Below are positions 21,053 to 33,707 of a stretch of DNA of 64,000 nt, piece after piece (the first letter of the stretch is position 1; the number at the start of each line of letters is the position of its first letter). This stretch comes from Setophaga petechia (Eukaryota > Chordata > Aves > Passeriformes > Parulidae). Location: positions 30,931,924-30,995,923 of the forward strand of contig JANCRA010000006.1 of assembly GCA_024362935.1 (NCBI GenBank), written 5' to 3'. Under the pieces are notes generated by a model. That model had not been told where the DNA came from, made no database searches, and was given only the letters and a program-made list of their open reading frames with translations. The position numbers were made by a program, and so were the translations under genes.

Positions 21053-23539
21053 GTTCTTTCTCTTTATCAAGCTCCTGAATTCCCTGATTGCTGTTTCTAG
21101 GATGGGTGACACCACTGTGGAGGTAAGTGAATCTCTTGAGTCTCTCTGCTCCTGGATCTTGGGCTCCCAGGCTGAGCTGTGAGTGTTCTGCAGGGCAGGC
21201 AAGCAGGTGAGCAATGAATGCTGGCTGTGCTGGGTAGAGCAGGTAAGGCAAATAACACTTTTTGCAAACAACAAGGGCTCAAATGGCAGCTCCTGCCCTT
21301 GAGGTGACTGATGACCTTTGAGAACACACTAGAGTGTGTTGTTTTTTCTGTTAGTAAAAGCTGTTAGTACATAGAAAACTCTGTTCTGAAGTAGCCATCA
21401 TCTAGTCAGACACTAATTACTGCTCAGTCTGCTTCAGGATGACAGGCTCACAGAATTTCTTAGTTTTTTGGCAAAGGACTTTGTAGGTCAGAAGCCCTTC
21501 CTGCTGATTATCTTGTGGTGTGTGGCCTTTCTTGAACCCATATATGTTTTTTTCCTGGTTTTCTGGAGCCTTTTTAGGGGGCAGCACAGCAATACAAAAA
21601 CAGTGTCTTCAGCAGGAAAACACTTGTACAAATGGAGAACAGTTCAAGGGAAAGAATCCTTTTTGTAACAACAGTACAATGAGTATTTTGAGGAGAGGGA
21701 CCACTCTTGCTGCACTGCAATTATTTGCTGCACACAAGAGGCTGAGCTGTGAGTGGCAGTGCCACCTACTTATGTGAAAGGTGCCTTGAGATTTCAGAAA
21801 AAACACATTTTTGGACAACTTTTTACTTTCAACTTCTCTTTTACCTTTTTCTTGTTTTTCATCTACAGCAGTAGGGTTTTTAAATTTTTTTTTTTTGTTA
21901 AAATTTTCCTTAATTTCTGTTACAAAAGTGACAAGTGAAATGTGACATGAATTCAGGGAGTGGGGCAGCACCTGTGTTATTTTCTCTGAAGGCTTCAAGT
22001 TTTGCAATTCCCAAAAAGGGATGAAAGAACTATAATACAATATAATAATTAATAATTAATAGTAATACAATGTTAACTCTTATGGCCACACACTGGTGTG
22101 TCTTTCACTGCAATTCTCACCTTCTGTTTCAAAAAGATGGGATGCATATTAAATGTTTTTACTCCCTAACTGTCCAAAACAGTGTTTGGAAAGGTTTAAG
22201 AGCCTGATTTTTTTTTTTATAGACTGGACAAAAATTGTATAGACTGGAAGTTGGAGTTAGCTTGTGTGTGTAAAGCTCATTGAATTAATAGAAACACTTC
22301 TTGTATGGTGTTCACCTCATTTTGGTCAGTAAATCAGCTCCTTGTGAACCACTCATGAAAACCTGCTGTTTGTCTGTTTCATAAAAGTGTTAAGTTTTAT
22401 TGCTGTTAGATATTGTTATTTGCTGGCTGTTGTTATTTTGTTATTTGTGTTATTTTTATTCATGTGGCAAAGCCTGCTCATCAGCCAGTGTTCAGCAATA
22501 AAACCCCAAAATCTCAGTAAGAGAGGGGAGGGTGAGGTTGGCACTTTGCTACCTGACATCTTGTTAGTTAACACACCAGACATGCCATCTCTGCAGCCTT
22601 AAATCCCTTCTATTTCAGTAAAAGTGCAGGAAAAAGGTAAAAGAAGAGGGAAAAAACCTTCCCTCAGGAAAGATGTGTCTCAAAAAATAGAAGAAAGAGA
22701 AGGGAATGCTCTTTAAAACAATTGAAATGAAATTCTCAGTTGAGAACTTCATCTTCCATTGAATGAAATCTTTAATGATTACAAACAATTTTCCTGAAGT
22801 GAAAATGTTGCAAAACAAAAATCCACAAAATACATTTGGTTCTTCTGTGCATGGCTGAGATCTCTGCCAAAATGAGCAAAGAGTGAAAGCCAGTACTTGC
22901 TGGAAAAGTACATCTGTTGGTCTACCAATGAGAATAAATTTGGAGAGCATCCTTCCCCTTTGTCTTCATTTGAAAGGAAAGGAGTCTCAATAACAGTAGG
23001 CATAGCTTTAGTTCAAACTGATATTCATGTGGTTTGCTTTTAAAATGTTGTCTGAAATGCACCAAGATGAACAGGGTCTGTTGTGTGAGAAGAGAGAATG
23101 GAGCTAATCCCTAAATTAAGTGTACAATCATGTTCTGACTGTTCTTTCAGCCCAGGTTTAGAACAAAGCCTGCTGAACTACTGATAATGTGCCAAATACC
23201 CAACATATCAACGGCCAATTAATTGAAATAATTTCATTTCAGGCCACCACACTCTGGCCTTTTTTCCTTTGCAGTTCCTTAGCAACACCGTTTTCTTTCC
23301 CTGCAAATTGAACACTTCCATCAGCTCTGAAGGAGTTTTAGAGGTATTCATGACACATGATGGACAAGGAGCTCAGGCTCTGTGTGGAATTCTTAATCTT
23401 TTGAACCCGAGCTGGGAAAAGCTTCCACAAGCTGACTTTTGCATGTACTTCCATTTTCAGAAATAAGTGTTAAGTGATTCCTGAAATGATAAGCTCAGAG
23501 ATGATGAGAGGTGGTCAGAGGTAGTGCTGATATAGTCAG
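21053..23539 (+). other. TEDC1 intron 3, unique sequence
   Basis: About 2.5 kb of AT-rich intron with poly(T) runs. No exon, RNA gene or tandem array recognised. The short frame at 23269-23466 (+) has no recognisable content. Confidence 0.5.
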
Positions 23540-23748
23540 AACTCACTGGGAGGTACCTGGGGTGGTTCTGTGGCATGGTTGGTACCTGGGGTGGTTCTGG
23601 GGTTGGCAGAACTCACTGGGAGGTACCTGGGGTGGTTCTGTGGCATGGTTGGTACCTGGGGTGGTTCTGGGGTTGGCAGAATTCACTGGGAGGTACCTGG
23701 GGTGGTTCTGTGGCATGGTTGGTACCTGAGGTGGTTCTGGGGTTGGCT
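23540..23748. repeat. 70-bp tandem repeat, three copies
   Basis: AACTCACTGGGAGGTACCTG recurs at 23540, 23610 and 23680. Each unit contains two GGTACCTGGGGTGGTTCTG blocks, so the 70-bp unit is itself an imperfect dimer. Confidence 0.9.
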
Positions 23749-23821
23749 GCTCTTGTGTGTTGGGTAAGAGATTTCCTCAGGGCACCTCCAGCTGGTGTTT
23801 TTTGGCAGGGCAGAGCTGCAG

Positions 23822-24633
23822 TGTTGGGGTGAATGAAACAGGAAAGCCTTATAAATATGATTGCCTGGTGAAAGATTTTGAGAATATAGAAACTATAAGC
23901 GAGATTGAAATGAAAGCAAGTTTTGAGATCCCTCAGTTACTGAGCAACTGGAAAACAATGGTGTGGCCAGCTGAAGGTGATCCCCTTTGGATGGAACAAC
24001 ACCCTCTGCAAGCAGGCAGGTCCAAGGGTCCAGCAGACCCTGCCAGCTTGGCAGAAGGGGTCCAAAGAGGAGTTTTTAGGGTTTAAAATGTAACACAGTA
24101 TGGTAAAGTAGTAATTCTTACAGGTTGTATGGAAATGCTATAGGATTTGTATATTGTACTAGATTGGCTAGTGAGAATCAGAATATTCAACACAGAAGAT
24201 GATTTATTATATTGTAACTTTGAGCACTCTCTCTCTCTCTCACACTTTTCTTCCCTTCCCTTCTCTTCGCTCTTCCCACTGCATCTTCCACTTCTTCCCA
24301 CACTCTTAGCTCTCACCCCTTTTACTCTCTTATGTTCTCCCCCTCTCTTCTCTCGGGCCTGCTCCGAGCTGTGGCTGGCAGCTCCCAGCAGGGCCCTGCA
24401 CCCAGGCCCTTTGCAATAAACCCCAAATCCCAGCAGGGCCCTGCACCCAGGCCCTTTGCAATAAACCCCAAATCCCAGCAGGGCCCTGCACCCAGGCCCT
24501 TTGCAATAAACCCCAAATCCCAGCAGGGCCCTGCCCCCAGGCCCTTTGCAATAAACCCCAAGTTCCAGCCCTGGCTGCAGAGATCTCTTGTCTCCGTTGT
24601 CCCGTCCGTGCAACCCCCGCTCCCGTTCCTACA
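23822..24633 (+). mobile_element. Solo LTR, family E (812 bp), four internal 45-bp repeats
   Basis: TGTTGGGGTGAATGAAAC ... CGTTCCTACA with a perfect 6-bp duplication CTGCAG (23816-23821 and 24634-24639). It has the same layout as the 17450 copy: an open frame from the left edge to a stop at 24084-24086, a pyrimidine-rich block, then the 45-bp AATAAA repeat at 24384-24563 (four units). Sense orientation relative to TEDC1. Confidence 0.93.
24384..24563 (+). repeat. 45-bp AATAAA-bearing repeat in a family E LTR, four copies
   Basis: Same unit as at 18001. The fourth copy has CCCTGCCCCCAGG in place of CCCTGCACCCAGG. Confidence 0.94.
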
Positions 24634-27241
24634 CTGCAGTGTCTCCTGAGGCAGGATCCTGCCCTTGTGGCAGGTCCTTTCCTGGCCATGCTCTCTTCTA
24701 GCATGTGAAGTTTATAAACTGGGAGGGGAAACAGGAGCAGGAGGAGGGGATCCATAATCCATGATAAACTTTGGAGCTGGGCTGCAGCAGTTCAGGTTCT
24801 CTGAATTTACTGTGCTCATCTGTCAGCACGTTGGTGGCTCCACAGGCAGTAATGAAAGTTCAAAACTTGCATTGGCCAACTCTTTAGAAGAAGTAATCAC
24901 AAACTCTATAGTTAGAGTTATGAAGATTAGATCTATTAGTTATAAAGGTTAGATCTATAAAGACTTAAGTGGAATCTGAATTGGAGGCTCACATCGATGC
25001 ACTGAAGTGTCTGCTTGGGAATTCTCACCTGTTAATTGCATTAAAGCACTGGGCCAGTAATTGATGGACAAGGTTTTCAAAGGTTTTTGACACCCTTGTG
25101 AATTCCCAGCTCAGATATTCACTGCTGTGATGTCTCAACGTCTTCTGTTGCTTTGGTGATCATGTACTGGCAGATTATTCTCAAGTGCCATTTATTGATT
25201 CCTGCTCACACAGAACAAATCCAAGTGTACAAGACGCAGCTGAAAACCTGTAGTTGAAACTGTCTCCTTCACTGAGCTTGGGAGGCACACCTGGGGATTT
25301 CTCATTCTCTCTGAGAAGCATATAATTGATATAAACTTGCCTTTTTAGCACATTCAATATTTGACTAATTCTTATTTACCTCACATTTTAAATTTCAGTG
25401 ATACCGCCCCAGCTTTCTCCAGATCTGTGATGCTTTGGGCAGGTAATAGCAGTACTTTGTGAGCTCAATATTCTTCCTGTTTCCAGGGAGGAATACTGCC
25501 TGTGCTTCTTTTATTTCTACAGCTGAAATTAATCTGTGTGCCCTGTAATTTGATAATGCGTGGAGGCTGTTGAGCTTTTTAAATGGGTGTAGTGATGCTA
25601 TATCCCTCATGATCATCAGGAGATGTTGCACAAACACTGGTTCTTGTTTCCACTAATTCCCCCTGTCTGCTTCTGGGCCTCTGAGTCTGAAATTGTGAAT
25701 TTGTAGTAATCAACAAATAGAGCTATTGTGTCTCTTGTGCTTGGAATTCATGCATGTGTCTCTAGCATGCCAAAATGAACTCAGTTTAATTACTTCTGGT
25801 GGGCAGAATTGAAGATAAACATGCCTTCTGACCCTTGGGTTTGCAATTTGATTCATCTTTTGTTTGTCATGGTCTAGTTTGGCTCCCTGGCTATTTCCAG
25901 TATAGTGTGAGGGTTGTGCTTGGTCTGATCTTGTTGCAATGCCTTCTTTTTACAGGAAACTTGACAGTCACTGCTGTTCCATAAACCATGTTATTAGAGG
26001 AAAGTGTTAAAGTAGCAGCCCAGCTCGATGTTCCCCCTAGTAGAAAACCAGGAAACCTTGGGCACTACTTTCAGTGAAAAGTAGTTTTCTGCAGTTTTTC
26101 CATGTCTTCATCAATTGCAGTGAGGACAGAGGAGGGAATTTTATTAACCTTATTGATTCTGACTCAGAGGCGTAATTACTTTCCAGATCTTTATGGGCTA
26201 TATTAGTCTGTCAGCTTTCATTTTTTGGTTTTCCTCCCTTATTCCCTCAGCTTACACTTCTATTCTCTTTGTCCTCCTGTCTTCCTAGTAACTCTCACCA
26301 TTTATGTTTTTGCCCTTTTTTCTGCTATTACTGTTGCTGGATACAGTAGCTGCTAAGGAACACTCTTTTTTTAAAAGCCATCTGTGAAACCTGAGCAGAG
26401 GGTGCAGCATCCCTGAAGTTTCTCCTGCAGAATTTTCCTCACCTCAGTGTGGCTGACAAGTCTGTTGTAGCATACTTTGAACTTGTCATGGTGCCTTCTT
26501 CCTGTCCTACACTGGAAGATGTGCAGTTACCAACATTTGTCTTTGCTTGACACAGTGAATGCACAATTAAGAAGTGTTTGTTTTTTTTTTTTCTAGACAG
26601 CATGTCAAAGTAAAACACTCTAAAAGACAAGTCTGAACTGATCAGAAAGGCTTATAATTTATTGAATCTGCTGTGTTTTTGGTAATGTCTGAATTGCAGA
26701 ATTTCCTGAACTTGACATTCCAGCTGATGTGTTCTGGATGAGGTTCAGCAGACAGGCCCTTGAGCTGTGTGAGGAGCAAATGGTGAGCACTGGTGTGCTG
26801 GTAGGAAGGTTTACCATGGTCACACTGGTACTTTGCTGAAATCCAGCACAGGGAGCTCCTTCCCGGGCTGTTGGGGGAAGCAGGAGGGATTTTGAGAGGT
26901 TTCAGTGCCTCTCCTGCCCTCCAGTGCCAGGGAGCAGCCAGTGCCTTTGGTATGTTCTGATTGTCTTTGCAGCTTTGGAGTTAAATGTCAGCATCTGTTT
27001 GTGGTGTCCCACTCTCAGGAACCTGGGTCTGAGGTTGAGAGGATCCTCTGAAATTAATCCCTTTTCCCTCAGGAGGACTTTTCCCTCAGGAATGTGTGGA
27101 GAGGGGCATGGCAGGCCCTTACCCACAGCAGAGCTCTGTCTCCTCCTCCTGGAGGGCAGGTGCTGTTGCCCTGTGTTCCCCCAGCTCCAGGTGTGCTGTT
27201 CCTGCAGGGAGCTGCATCTTTCTGGCTCCAGGGGCTCCTCT
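24634..27241 (+). other. TEDC1 intron 3, unique sequence
   Basis: About 2.6 kb without a recognised repeat or exon. An exon-like stretch at 26701-26784 with plausible AG and GT ends was considered and rejected because its phase is incompatible with exons 3 and 4. Confidence 0.5.
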
Positions 27242-27956
27242 TGTTGGGGTGAATGAAACAAGAAAGCTTTATAAATATGATTGCCTGGCAAAAGATTTTG
27301 AGAATATAGAAACTATAAGCGAGATTGAAATGAAAGCAAGTTTTGAGATCTCTCAGTTACTGAACAACAGGAAAACAATGGTGTGGCCAGCTGAAGGTGA
27401 TCCCCTTTTGATGAAACAACACTCTCTGCTTGCTGGCAGGTCCAAGGGTCCAGCAGACCCTGCCAGCTTGGCAGAAGGGGCCCAAAGAGGAGTTTTTAGG
27501 GTTTAAAATGTAACACAGTATGGTAATGTAATGATTCTTATAGGCTGTATGTAAATGCTATAGGATTTGTATATTGTACTAGATTGGTTAGTGAGAATCA
27601 GAATATTCAACACAAAAGATGATTTATTGTATTGTAACGAGAACTTCGACCTCTCTCTCTCCACCTTTTCCCCTTCTCTTTGCTCTTTCCACTGCATCTT
27701 CCACTTCTTCCCACACTCTTCGTTCTCACCCCTTTTACTCTCTTAAGTTCTCCCCCTCTCTTCTCTCGGGCCTGCTCCGAGCTGTGGCTGCAGCTCCCAG
27801 CAGGGCCCTGCACCCAGGCCCTTTGCAATAAACCCCAAATCCCAGCAGGGCCCTGCACCCAGGCCCTTGGCAATAAACCCCAAGTTCCAGCCCTGGCTGC
27901 AGAGATCTCTTGTCTCCATTTGTCCCAACCGTGCAACCCCTGCACCCGTTTTGCCA
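27242..27956 (+). mobile_element. Solo LTR, family E (715 bp), two internal 45-bp repeats
   Basis: TGTTGGGGTGAATGAAAC ... CCGTTTTGCCA with a perfect 6-bp duplication TCCTCT (27236-27241 and 27957-27962). The open frame from the left edge ends at 27504-27506. The 45-bp unit occurs twice (27796-27885), the second with CCCTTGGCAATAAA. The three copies' lengths (1027, 812, 715) track the repeat number (9, 4, 2). Confidence 0.93.
27796..27885 (+). repeat. 45-bp AATAAA-bearing repeat in a family E LTR, two copies
   Basis: Shortest version of the array seen at 18001 and 24384. Confidence 0.92.
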
Positions 27957-28065
27957 TCCTCTCTTGCCACTGTGGAGCAAATGGCCGTGGGCAAGGGGAA
28001 TTACAGCTGCAGGCAGGGGGAAAAAAGCAGTGCAGGGCATTATTTGTGTGTTGTATTTCATGAGC

Positions 28066-28393
28066 TGTGGACAGTTTTTTATTGAGACATAGTTGATGAG
28101 AAAAGAGACTTGTAAAAAATACATCTGAGAAAGCAACAGCTGTTTAATTCAAGGACATAGTTCCTTTGAGCAAGAAGCTGTTCAAGAAAATATATGATAA
28201 CAGGAGGTAAAAAAGAAGCCACAAACATCTTGAGAAAGGTGGGACTGACTTTTTATACTGACCAATAGTGAGCTCTATTTTTGCAATATGTATGAGCCTT
28301 ATTACTGTGATTATAAAAGTGTTTCTGTTAATCAATAAATCCAAGACTTGTCGATCATCAGCGGATGAGCAATGTCTCCCATCTTCCTTGTCA
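28066..28393 (+). mobile_element. Solo LTR, family B (328 bp)
   Basis: TGTGGACAGTTTTTTATTGAG ends at its left and CTTCCTTGTCA at its right, with flanks ATGAGC and ATAAGC (6-bp duplication with one change). AATAAATCC sits near the right end, so the likely transcriptional direction is +, as for TEDC1. Confidence 0.86.
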
Positions 28394-30055
28394 ATAAGCC
28401 TTGCAGAATGCTCTTCCACTTCAGGCCTGCCCTGTCACGTGTTGGTCTTAGGATGTTGCATTTCCATGTTCTGTCTGAATCTATAATGCAGTGAACATTG
28501 GGATTTTAGCATTCTTTTTTAAAACCTTGCAGCTCCAAAGATTAGGCAGCGCTGCTGAGCTCATTTAAAGGCCTCGTGCTTTTGCTGTATTGCAGGGCTC
28601 TTAAACAGCCTCCCAAATGAGTGGGGAGGGATGGGATAAAACTGATGTGCTCCAGAGCCTCAGGCCCATGGCTACTGCCAGAGAGGCTTGTTTGAACAAG
28701 GCAGGCATGGGTAAGAGCTGTGTTCACATTTTCTGTCTTCCCTCAGCACCTTCTCTTTTTCACTCTTTGCCAAGAGTAAGCTCTTGGGAGTGCTGTTGTG
28801 AGTGGTAATTCTTACAAGAGGCATAGAAATTTAAAAGCTAAAACGCCTTGAGGAAACACAGGACTTCACTTTTTTAATTTTAATTGCTGAACATGATACG
28901 AGCATAACTTGGATGTTGAGAGCTCTCATTTTTGTGGAAAACTTACTCATCTATGCAAATATCTGGAGATTTAATTGGTATGTGCACCATGTGGGAATGG
29001 GTTTTTTACACCATCTATCTTTCCCTGTGTAAATCTAATCTGGATCCTGTCTTGTCTATGAGGAAATCCATGTAGTGTTGTTTATGGTGCTATTAATGAA
29101 AATAGTGCTGTCCCTTTTGCATTCATCTGCTCAGATTGTTCCTTTTCACATTTTCCCTCCTGCAGATAGATATATGGCTGTATTAATTAAGAAAGCATGT
29201 CTGATACTGTTATTTCTGGCTATGGTGTTTAATTAGAAAAAAAAAAAAAACCAACAAAAAACTCTGTTCTGTTGAAAGATGTGTAATTACAGAAGTTAAC
29301 ATATGTTATGTCACATCAAAACCAATGTCTGAATTATGAGTGGCTCGGAATGAGCACTCAGTAAAAGCTGCAGAAGCACTTTATTGCCTTGATTTATGTG
29401 ACTGCCTTGCCTTTCCTGAGCCCTGCAGTGAGCATCTAAAGGTGCTCCTACCCACCTTGGTGATACCAGGCTGTGGGCTGAGAGTAGGTCAGGTCTGAGT
29501 GGTGAGTGAGTGAATATTTTCTGTCTAACCCAGAGTCAGTCCTGTGCAGGTGAGCAGTGGGCTGGGAATGGGCACTGGAGGCTTCAGCTGGCAGCTGCTT
29601 TGTGTTGCTCTGCTCAGTGCCAGGGGGTTGATGTAGTGCATCTACCCATGGGTTAAACATCTTATCCATGTTCCAGCAGGTTTGTTTCTCCATGGGTAGT
29701 GTGAGCAGCAGATGGTTTGCTGCTTGTCCAGATGTGGAGGCAGGGAGCTGGTGCTTGGAGGGATTTGGAAAAGCCAGAGCTTGGTGGGGATGAGCTGGGC
29801 TCTGTCCTGGGCCGACAGGTGGCGGCTCACAGTCAGAAAAGAGCAAATCTGGGGGAGCAGCCCTGCCATGGCTGTGTTTTACAGCAGTGCAGGCAGCACG
29901 GCCTTTTCTGTTCCACTGCCTGCTCAGGGCACAGTGAATTTATTAAAGTAAGGATTTATAAGCCTTAAAGATTCCTATATCAGTAGGAATAGTGTAGAAA
30001 GTCTAGATGGATTTGCACAGCAGAGTGTTTCCTCTGCAGTCCTGCTAATGGCATA
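28394..30055 (+). other. TEDC1 intron 3, unique sequence
   Basis: About 1.7 kb between two family B LTRs. No exon or RNA gene recognised. Confidence 0.5.
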
Positions 30056-30379
30056 TGTGGATAGTTTTTTACTGAGACACAGTCCATGGGAAAAGTAACG
30101 TGAGAAAGTATCTGAGAAAGGAACAGCTGCCTAATTCAAGGCCATGGTTTCTTTGAGCAAGAAGTTGTTTGGTAAATTATGTGATAATAGGAGGTAAAAA
30201 AGAAGCCACAAACATCTTGAGAAAAGGTGGGATTGACTTTTATAGCTGACCAACAGTGAGCTATAATTTTGCAATATGCATGAACCTTATTATTGTGATT
30301 ATAAAAATGTTCCTGTTAATCAATAAAGCTGAGATTTGTCTGCATTAGAGGATGAGCAAGTCTCCCGTCCACCTCGTCA
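30056..30379 (+). mobile_element. Solo LTR, family B (324 bp)
   Basis: TGTGGATAGTTTTTTACTG ... CCGTCCACCTCGTCA with a perfect 6-bp duplication GGCATA (30050-30055 and 30380-30385). AATAAAGCTGAG lies near the right end. Confidence 0.93.
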
Positions 30380-31612
30380 GGCATATCACTGGATCTGCAA
30401 GGAATGTTTCATTAAATCAGTTTTTGGAGTTTTAGTAAATCAAAATGTATGAGCAGAGCAAAATCTATTCCATACCAAGTCACTAAAATCCTCAAATAGA
30501 GCAAGTAGTGGAAAAATGTTCCCTTCTCTTATGTCTGTAAACACACTGGTGCCTGTGTTGTTCTTTGATGAAGTATTTATATGATGAAGTACTTGTTTAA
30601 TTTATCTCCATCCACTGTTGGTACACCTGCTCTGTGATTTCTGATAACGTGGGATTGTTTTGTATTTCAAACCAAAAAGAACAGCTTCATTTCTGCTGTT
30701 GAAGTTGAAACTTCTTAATCTTTAATTTCTCTCTAAGCACATTGCATGCAAGTTGTTTCCTCAGATGTGTGGAATGTGGCTGAAAATTGATAAATCCATG
30801 TCTTTTTCACACCCTCCTTTCTCCCACCCCTTATTCTTTTCCTCTGAGTACTTTCATATCTGATGGCTTTTTTCAGTTCACTGTATTTCATGACTCTGAC
30901 TTGTCTGCTCAGAGCAATTCTGCCAGGAGGACTTTGGCAGTGTTGGGGGTTTTTTAATGCCCTTGCTGCATTGTCTAACCACAAGCCAATTCACACTTTT
31001 GGGGAATGATCTGACACCTTTTTTCTTTTTTTTTTTTTTATCATTTGACTTGAAATAGATTGGGATGGAATATTTAGGGCAAAATTTGTGTGTTAAAGAC
31101 TGAATTCTAGGCTGCCTTGCAAAAATTGTTAAAGATATGCTTTTGGGACATAAAGCATGTTTAAGTCTGACTAAGCCAGAGTGTATTTGTGAGCCTGGGG
31201 TAGGTTTGGTAGTTTGTGAGCTACCTTAACTGGGATGGTGATGGGTGGTGTCTTGGGAGGTGTATTTGTTCTGGGACTTAGCTGTTTATTTCTCCTGAAT
31301 CCTTTACCACAGGAGAGGTGGTTCTGCAGAAGTGTGGGCAGGGTGATAGTTCAGAAACTGGCTTGGAGGGATCTTGTGTAAATATATGCCTGTCACTTTG
31401 ATCAGGCTTGTGCTTGCTTTTCTTAGTTTTACCAATGAGTGGATCCTGAAAACTTCTAACAGCAGTACATGGAGCTCTTAGGATAGAAAACTCCTTTGGG
31501 GTGAGTTGTGGTGGGAGTGAAATGTGGAGCTTCATTCTATCTTCTGCTGATCAGCTTTCCTAAGTGACACTGCTCAGGGGTGCTCTGGCAGCTCCACATC
31601 CCCCAGTTTGAC
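30380..31612 (+). other. TEDC1 intron 3, unique sequence
   Basis: About 1.2 kb of intron. Nothing recognised. Confidence 0.5.
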
Positions 31613-32210
31613 TGTGGGAGCTCAGCACATCACTCCCAATGTCCAGAGTCACCCAGAGAACCCTTGGGAGGCTCAGAGCTCCTGCATTGTTGCCAGACAT
31701 TCTTGGTGGCTGCACTTTGACCCTTCTAGGGATGTGTGTGAGGACATGGAAGTCACTGGAGGGATTGTGCATTTACAGGGTGCAATATGCATTTTGGGAT
31801 TTTGGTACAGGGGGGTTATGGAGACAAGATGGAGGGAGCTGGGTGTGTCCAGCCTTTCTCCTTCTTCTTCTTGGCCTCCATCTTCTGCTGTGATGGTGGC
31901 ACTCACAGATTGGTTTAGAGTAGAAGCTCACTGTCTAACACAGGTGATGGGCATTGGACAGTAATTGTAAACATTGCACAGGTAGTTTGTGGTATAAAGA
32001 CATAACACCACCCTGGGGCAGGCAGAGTGCCTGGACTGCCCTGCTGAGCTGACCTCGGCAGGGCAGGAGAAAAATTTTTATAGATAAGATAAAATAAACA
32101 ACCTTGAGACCGAGAGATGAAGAGCTCTGACTCCTTCTTTAAACATCAGGCTGGGAAAACAGACTTGGGAACTTTTCTCGGGGTCACTCTGACAAACAAT
32201 GATCTCAACA
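31613..32210 (+). mobile_element. Solo LTR, family D (598 bp)
   Basis: TGTGGGAGCTCAGCACATC ... CAATGATCTCAACA with a perfect 6-bp duplication TTTGAC (31607-31612 and 32211-32216). It contains GGTACAGGGGGGTTATGG, a pyrimidine-rich TTCTTCTTCTT tract and AAATAAACAACCTTGAG near the end. Confidence 0.93.
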
Positions 32211-32262
32211 TTTGACCAGACCAGCTCAGGTATCACAGTGATGGGAAAAACCTCAGCGTGGT

Positions 32263-32806
32263 GATGAGGGCACTGATGTTTGCTCCTGTGATTTCTGAAC
32301 TGCAAGGCTGGGACACCAATTCCTCATCATTCCAATGATGAGGGCACTGATGTTTGCTCCTGTGATTTCTGAACTGCAAGGCTGACAAGGTAGACAGGAG
32401 ACTTGCTCATCCTCTGATGACCAATAAATCTCGATTTATTGATTAACAGAAACACTTTTATAATGACAGTAATAAGGCTCATACATATTGCAAAACTAAA
32501 GCTCACTATTGGTCAGCTATAAAAAGTCAGTCCCACCTTTCTCAAGATGTTTGTGGCTTCTTTTTTACCTCCTCTTATCACATATTTTCTTAAACAACTT
32601 CTTACTCAAAGAAACCATGTCCTTGAATTAGGCAGCTGTTGCTTTCTCAGATGTATTTTCTCACATTGCTTTTCCCATGGACTATGTCTCATTAAAACCT
32701 GTCCACACAAGGCTGTGCCACCAATTCCTCATCATTCCAGTGATGAGGGCATTGATGTTTGCTCATGTGATTTTTGAACTGCAAGGCTGGGACACCAATT
32801 CCTCAG
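32263..32806. repeat. 74-bp tandem repeat, three copies, interrupted by a family B LTR
   Basis: GATGAGGGCACTGATGTTTG followed by CTCCTGTGATTTCTGAACTG and GACACCAATTCCTCATCATT occurs at 32263 and 32337. It resumes after the LTR insertion at about 32734. The LTR (32383-32707) duplicated CAAGGC within one unit, so the array existed before the insertion. Confidence 0.9.
32383..32707 (-). mobile_element. Solo LTR, family B (325 bp), antisense
   Basis: Reverse complement of the other family B copies (left edge TGACAAGGTAGACAGGAG, right edge CCTGTCCACA) with a perfect 6-bp duplication CAAGGC (32377-32382 and 32708-32713). It is the only family B copy in this orientation. Confidence 0.93.
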
Positions 32807-33707
32807 GCTGATCCAGGCTCACAGAACATCCCTTCTGTGAAATGCAATCAGAGAGAAGCATTAATTGCAGCAAACAGTTTGCAAGCAAAATGCTTCTCTG
32901 GGAAGTGGCTGTGGAATGATCTCTCCAAAAGTGGTGTGGAGCATTCCAGGTGTGGGAAAACCATTGGGCTCTCTGGATAGTTGTCTTGGCTGCTCTCTCT
33001 GTGAACTGGACTAAAAAATATGCACTTCTGTATCTCAGGGTGAGTGTAAAATAAAAAAATATTTACTTCTGTATCTCAGGGTGAATGTAGGTGTGCACCT
33101 GGACTGCTGCATACATCAGATAAATTCACAGTGATACTCAAAGCCAAGCCTGTAGCTTGGGCTGGTATTTTAGTGATTTTTCACCCCCTGGGAGAGCAGT
33201 AAATAGTCTTAGATTGGAAAGATGGGACTGGAAATTGAGGTCACAGTATAATATGCAAGACCTTTTTTTTTTTACCTTGTTTACTCTATGCCGGGCTAAG
33301 TATTTCATAGCAAAAGTAAATTTTTTGTGCAGTTTGTGAAATAAATAATGGAGAGATCCTGTTAAAAATGCATTGGCTGGCTTCCTTATTTTAATATTAA
33401 TAAGGCAGGTTGCTACAATAAAATTAGCTCTGCATGGTGTTTGTCACTGTACTGCCAAAGCAATCGAGTCTAATGCCATTCCTTCCTGAAATCAATCCCC
33501 AGGAGAGCAGTATTGGTGCTGTTCTGAAACCTCTAAGCAGGGAAGTTGGAGTAGGACTGTAAATTATGGACACTGCAGATTTTAATCTGGGATTCCCAAG
33601 TCTGTCTTTGGCCTTGTGGCTCTCTAGCTGCTTATGTGAGGTGTTTTAATGTTCTTTACACGTGGCTTTTCTCTGTTGCTATGACTAACATCCAGCTGCT
33701 TGGCTAC
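32807..33707 (+). other. TEDC1 intron 3, unique sequence
   Basis: About 900 bp of intron. A short duplication of ACTTCTGTATCTCAGGGTGA is visible near 33024 and 33064. No exon recognised. Confidence 0.5.

Noticed and set aside
26701..26784. Exon-like stretch on the + strand with AG and GTGAGC borders (EFPELDIPADVFWMRFSRQA...)
   Set aside because: It could only be read with one base carried over from the previous exon. TEDC1 exons 3 and 4 join in phase 0 and their protein content is contiguous (…TSVCM then CEDDV…). No family similarity noted.
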